Source: Crambe crambe
Taxonomy: Eukaryota; Porifera; Demospongiae; Poecilosclerida; Crambeidae
Reading direction: 5' to 3'
Assembly (NCBI GenBank): GCA_963924555.1
Contig: OZ004584.1
Span: forward strand, 4,029,001-4,093,000
DNA length: 64,000 nucleotides
Of this stretch, positions 61,613 through 64,000 are shown piece by piece (position 1 is the stretch's first letter; every line of letters starts with the position of its first letter). Made by a program: the position numbers and the translations under genes. Below the pieces are notes generated by a model. The model was not told the origin of the DNA and ran no database searches. It was given only the letters and a program-made list of their open reading frames with translations.

Positions 61613-61915
61613 CTACTAGCAGTTATACTTAATGCTGTTACAGTACTAGCAGTTATACTTATGCTGCTACAGTACTAGCAGTTATACTTATGCTGCTACA
61701 GTACTAGCAGTTATACTTATGCTGCTACAGTACTAGCAGTTATACTTATGCTGCTACAGTACTAGCAGTTATACTTATGCTGCTACAGTACTAGCAGTTA
61801 TACTTATGCTGCTACAGTACTAGCAGTTATACTTATGCTGCTACAGTACTAGCAGTTATACTTAATGCTGCTACAGTACTAGCAGTCATACTTATGCTGC
61901 TACCAGTTACACTTA
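61613..61915. repeat. 29-bp minisatellite, about 10 copies
   Basis: The unit (positions 61670-61698 are one copy) reads tactagcagttatacttatg followed by ctgctacag. Central copies are identical; edge copies carry one-base insertions (cttaatg) or changes (gtcatac). Confidence 0.95.
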
Positions 61916-61938
61916 ATGCAGTTGATAATTTCACTCAC

Positions 61939-62612
61939 GTTGATCCACTACCAATGCCAAGCTTCTTCTTTCCCTTGTGAACAGCAACTAGGTCAAATTT
62001 GAAGGACAAGTAGCTAGATACCACAGGTTTATCAGTATCTCTACTCACTAGCCTATGATGGAATATAGCTATAATGTTTTATGAATCACACAATTTTGGA
62101 AAAAGAGCCTGAAGACAGGAAGGTCCAGTCCCACTCCTTGTTGCTTGCAGCTGCTTGATTGAGGAAACTGTGACAAGCTCAAATTTGGTTGACGCTAACA
62201 CAAGACTAGTTATAGAGAATATCATGTCACATCAGCACAACTCAAATGGGATAAAGATGCTCTTCAAGAAATTTCTCTGCTCTTTCCAGCCCCTGGTCGA
62301 GTGTAAGAGCAGCCAAAAAGGATTCCACCAAGTCGGCCTTTGTTTTGATTGGTTCACTATACTTAAAACTCACCTCAGTCCTGCTGGTGATGGTAAACTT
62401 GTCAAAGCCTAATTGTTGGCAAATAGAAGCTAGCTGTTTATTGTGGACCAATGATTTTCTTAGAAGCTATACAATAGCAACTAGCTATTAAAAAAAGATA
62501 TCAACTCACTGATAAATGCCCTAGCTTCATTGTGTGATGGAAACTGATTATACACAAACTTTAAAATTGCAGAATAGCATCTCCCAAAAACTCAAATCTC
62601 TGGTAGTTACCA
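61939..62612 (-). pseudogene. RNase III-like gene with dsRBD-like exon, frame disrupted
   Basis: Exon 62612-62510 begins with the RNase III signature (FEFLGDAIL, catalytic Glu and Asp). The next exon (from about 62467 to 62242) continues in frame (LLRKSLVHNKQLASICQQLG) and carries the second acidic pair region (KADLVESFLAALTLDQGL). An exon 62047-61939 (LVAVHKGKKKLGIGSGS) looks like the C-terminal half of a double-stranded RNA-binding domain. In the first exon the frame shifts after 'AILQ' and returns before 'HLS', two compensating indels at short homopolymers. These could be sequence errors and not true damage. The N-terminal exon(s) and the final exon were not found. The family processes double-stranded RNA; which member (bacterial-type, mitochondrial L44-like) is unclear. 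Confidence 0.6.
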
Positions 62613-63452
62613 CTATAAATAAAATTAAAAGTGAAGAAACCTCTTGTTTTAGGTCATGATCTGCATTACACTGATCTAGCTCTATCACTACATAGCCATT
62701 TATACATAATAGGGGATGATAAACTTTCTAGTGCTGTGTATGGTGGTAGCTAGGTCGTAGGATAATTCAATGGTAAGAACTGATATTGGCTTGAATTAGA
62801 TTACCATGAGAGAGTTGTGTGCAGGCAGAACCAGACTAAATAATTTCTAAGAAATGCAAGCAAGCAAAGTAAATAATAGGGACATGTGTAGTATAAAAAT
62901 AGTATCATTCTCGGTGTGCTTGTGAATCTTGGTTTGTGTTAATCTGTTACTTTTTGGGTGTTAATCTGTTACTCTTTGGATGATGTAGACTAGCAGAGAT
63001 AAATGAGTACAGAGCTCTTGTGTGTCATCCTGAAACTCTATATACTTTATTGATACTTGACTTCTACGTCCTGTTTATCATAAAAGAATGGTGCGTAGTG
63101 CATGTGTGTGGGAGATACGTAGTAGTAGCAAACTGAAGAGCTCTTTGCAATTCTTTTTATTCCATGTCAACATATCAAATCAAAAACAGACGATTGGCTT
63201 AGTGCCATCATTGATTCTGCAATCTCTTGTACCAAGAGTGCATTATACATGGAGTACATACAACTTGTAGTAGATCACATAATTGACTCTTCACTCTATT
63301 TTTGGTTCAAAAGCCACACCTAATATAATAACAAGCAGGTTGTGGTCAAAGTATACAGATGATTGGTGTGCTAGCTATACTTGTTCAAAATCCAGTGTTC
63401 AGTCTTTAGCTTGTCATGTGACCTTAAGCTGCATGAAAAATTAATAATGTCT
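62613..63452. other. No gene recognised
   Basis: Between the RNase III-like exons and the Death-domain gene. It should contain missing 5' exons of the former, but I could not identify them. Frame 63088-63270 has no domain. Confidence 0.4.
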
Positions 63453-64000
63453 TCAATCAGTCATATTTCTCTCACATGCGGGATGATCTCTGGCAATCTT
63501 TTCAAACAGCCCTGGATCCATTCTCTGCACACTCATGGCTATAATCCTCCAGCTTGGCCTTCCATACTTTTGATAATCATAATTCAACTTCAGCCACTGC
63601 TCCAACATTTTAATGAGGCAAACATGAACGTTCCCTTGGCAGTTCTTTAGGATGGCCTCAACAGTGTGTTGTTGAATGCGTAGTTTAGTGGCAAGTACTT
63701 CCCAATTGGCAGACAAAGTTTCCACTGCATCAAACACATCACCCAAATCACTAGTCCCTGATTTGAACAATAAACACACAATTTAGCAAAACACATTCTT
63801 CTATCCTTACCTAATGTTGTGTCATTGATAGTTGATAAGGTTGAAGATGGTACAGCTGTAGGGTTACCTTCAGCAAATTTCTGTACCTAATGAAAAAGGG
63901 TATGGTTCAGCTCTTGCACGGGAAGTCCTTGAATGGGTTCAGAAATAAGGGAATTTAAATTTACTCACATTCTTTAGTTCAGCAGCTGAAGGGAAGGTCC
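63453..64000 (-). CDS. Death-domain protein, 3' exons (5' end outside window)
   Basis: The last exon (about 63755-63453) reads a Death domain: VLATKLRI, a six-helix pattern, MLEQWLK, GRPSWRIIAMSV, IARDHP, with a stop six residues later. Upstream exons at about 63886-63811 (FAEGNPTAVPSSTLST) and from 64000 to about 63971 (TFPSAAELKN) have good splice borders. Thus the gene runs leftward and its start is beyond base 64000. Death domains mediate homotypic assembly in apoptosis and innate-immunity complexes. The PSWR core with a long hydrophobic helix is common in sponge and cnidarian Death domains. The partner and remaining domains are unknown. Confidence 0.7.

Overview
The window is animal nuclear DNA, most likely from a sponge (demosponge). 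This is an inference from gene content and style: AT-rich sequence, short GT-AG introns, a very long ankyrin-ZU5-UPA protein, a Death-domain protein with a sponge-like 'PSWR' core, aerolysin-like pseudogenes, and a high density of small inverted-repeat transposons, KDZ-type transposase and Crinkler-like genes. There are no bacterial operons, no CRISPR array and no tRNA or rRNA genes that I can see.

Layout. 1-5.7 kb: an ankyrin-repeat gene on the minus strand (exons at 5719-1442, 1097-978 and 893-698), continuing off the left edge. 5.7-7.05 kb is its upstream region. 7.1-8.7 kb holds a broken aerolysin-like gene. 8.7-14.66 kb is a truncated second copy of the ankyrin 5' end and upstream region, split by a 4.0 kb transposon (8868-12892) with 12-bp terminal inverted repeats and a 5-bp target duplication. 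That transposon carries a decayed CXC-domain gene, itself split by a 426-bp foldback element with its own target duplication.

15.26-33.0 kb is a direct tandem duplication, unit A 15261-24430 and unit B 24431-33007. Each unit starts exactly at the left end of a hAT-like element with roughly 0.5 kb terminal inverted repeats. It then carries an aerolysin-like pseudogene, a solo LTR with its 5-bp target duplication, and a complete five-exon gene for a secreted protein with three somatomedin-B-like domains. A TTAA-flanked 616-bp element is present in A and missing from B, so the empty site is visible.

33-38.5 kb is mostly non-coding, with MITEs (a TA-flanked element at 35473, a hAT MITE at 35892), C-runs and a degenerate repeat tract. 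38.5-47.3 kb is a mobile-element-like cluster. A plus-strand gene combines a PHD finger, a Ulp1/C48-type protease and a KMT5A-like SET domain. It converges on a minus-strand KDZ-type transposase gene, the two stop codons being 11 bp apart, and an OTU-like fragment follows. The cluster is flanked by two copies of a Crinkler-like NTPase-nuclease gene: a 3' fragment at about 39.96-40.48 kb and a complete-looking gene at 49612-53619. 52.7-61.9 kb is repeat-rich, with hairpins, a 1.1 kb inverted-repeat element, two copies of a TA-flanked MITE and a 29-bp minisatellite. 61.9-62.6 kb carries a damaged RNase III-like gene, and 63.45-64.0 kb the end of a Death-domain gene that runs off the right edge.

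How it fits together: the host genes (ankyrin-ZU5-UPA, SMB pair, RNase III, Death domain) look unrelated to one another. What ties the window together is repeated rearrangement by DNA transposons. Paralogous copies let insertion sites, target duplications and duplication junctions be read directly.
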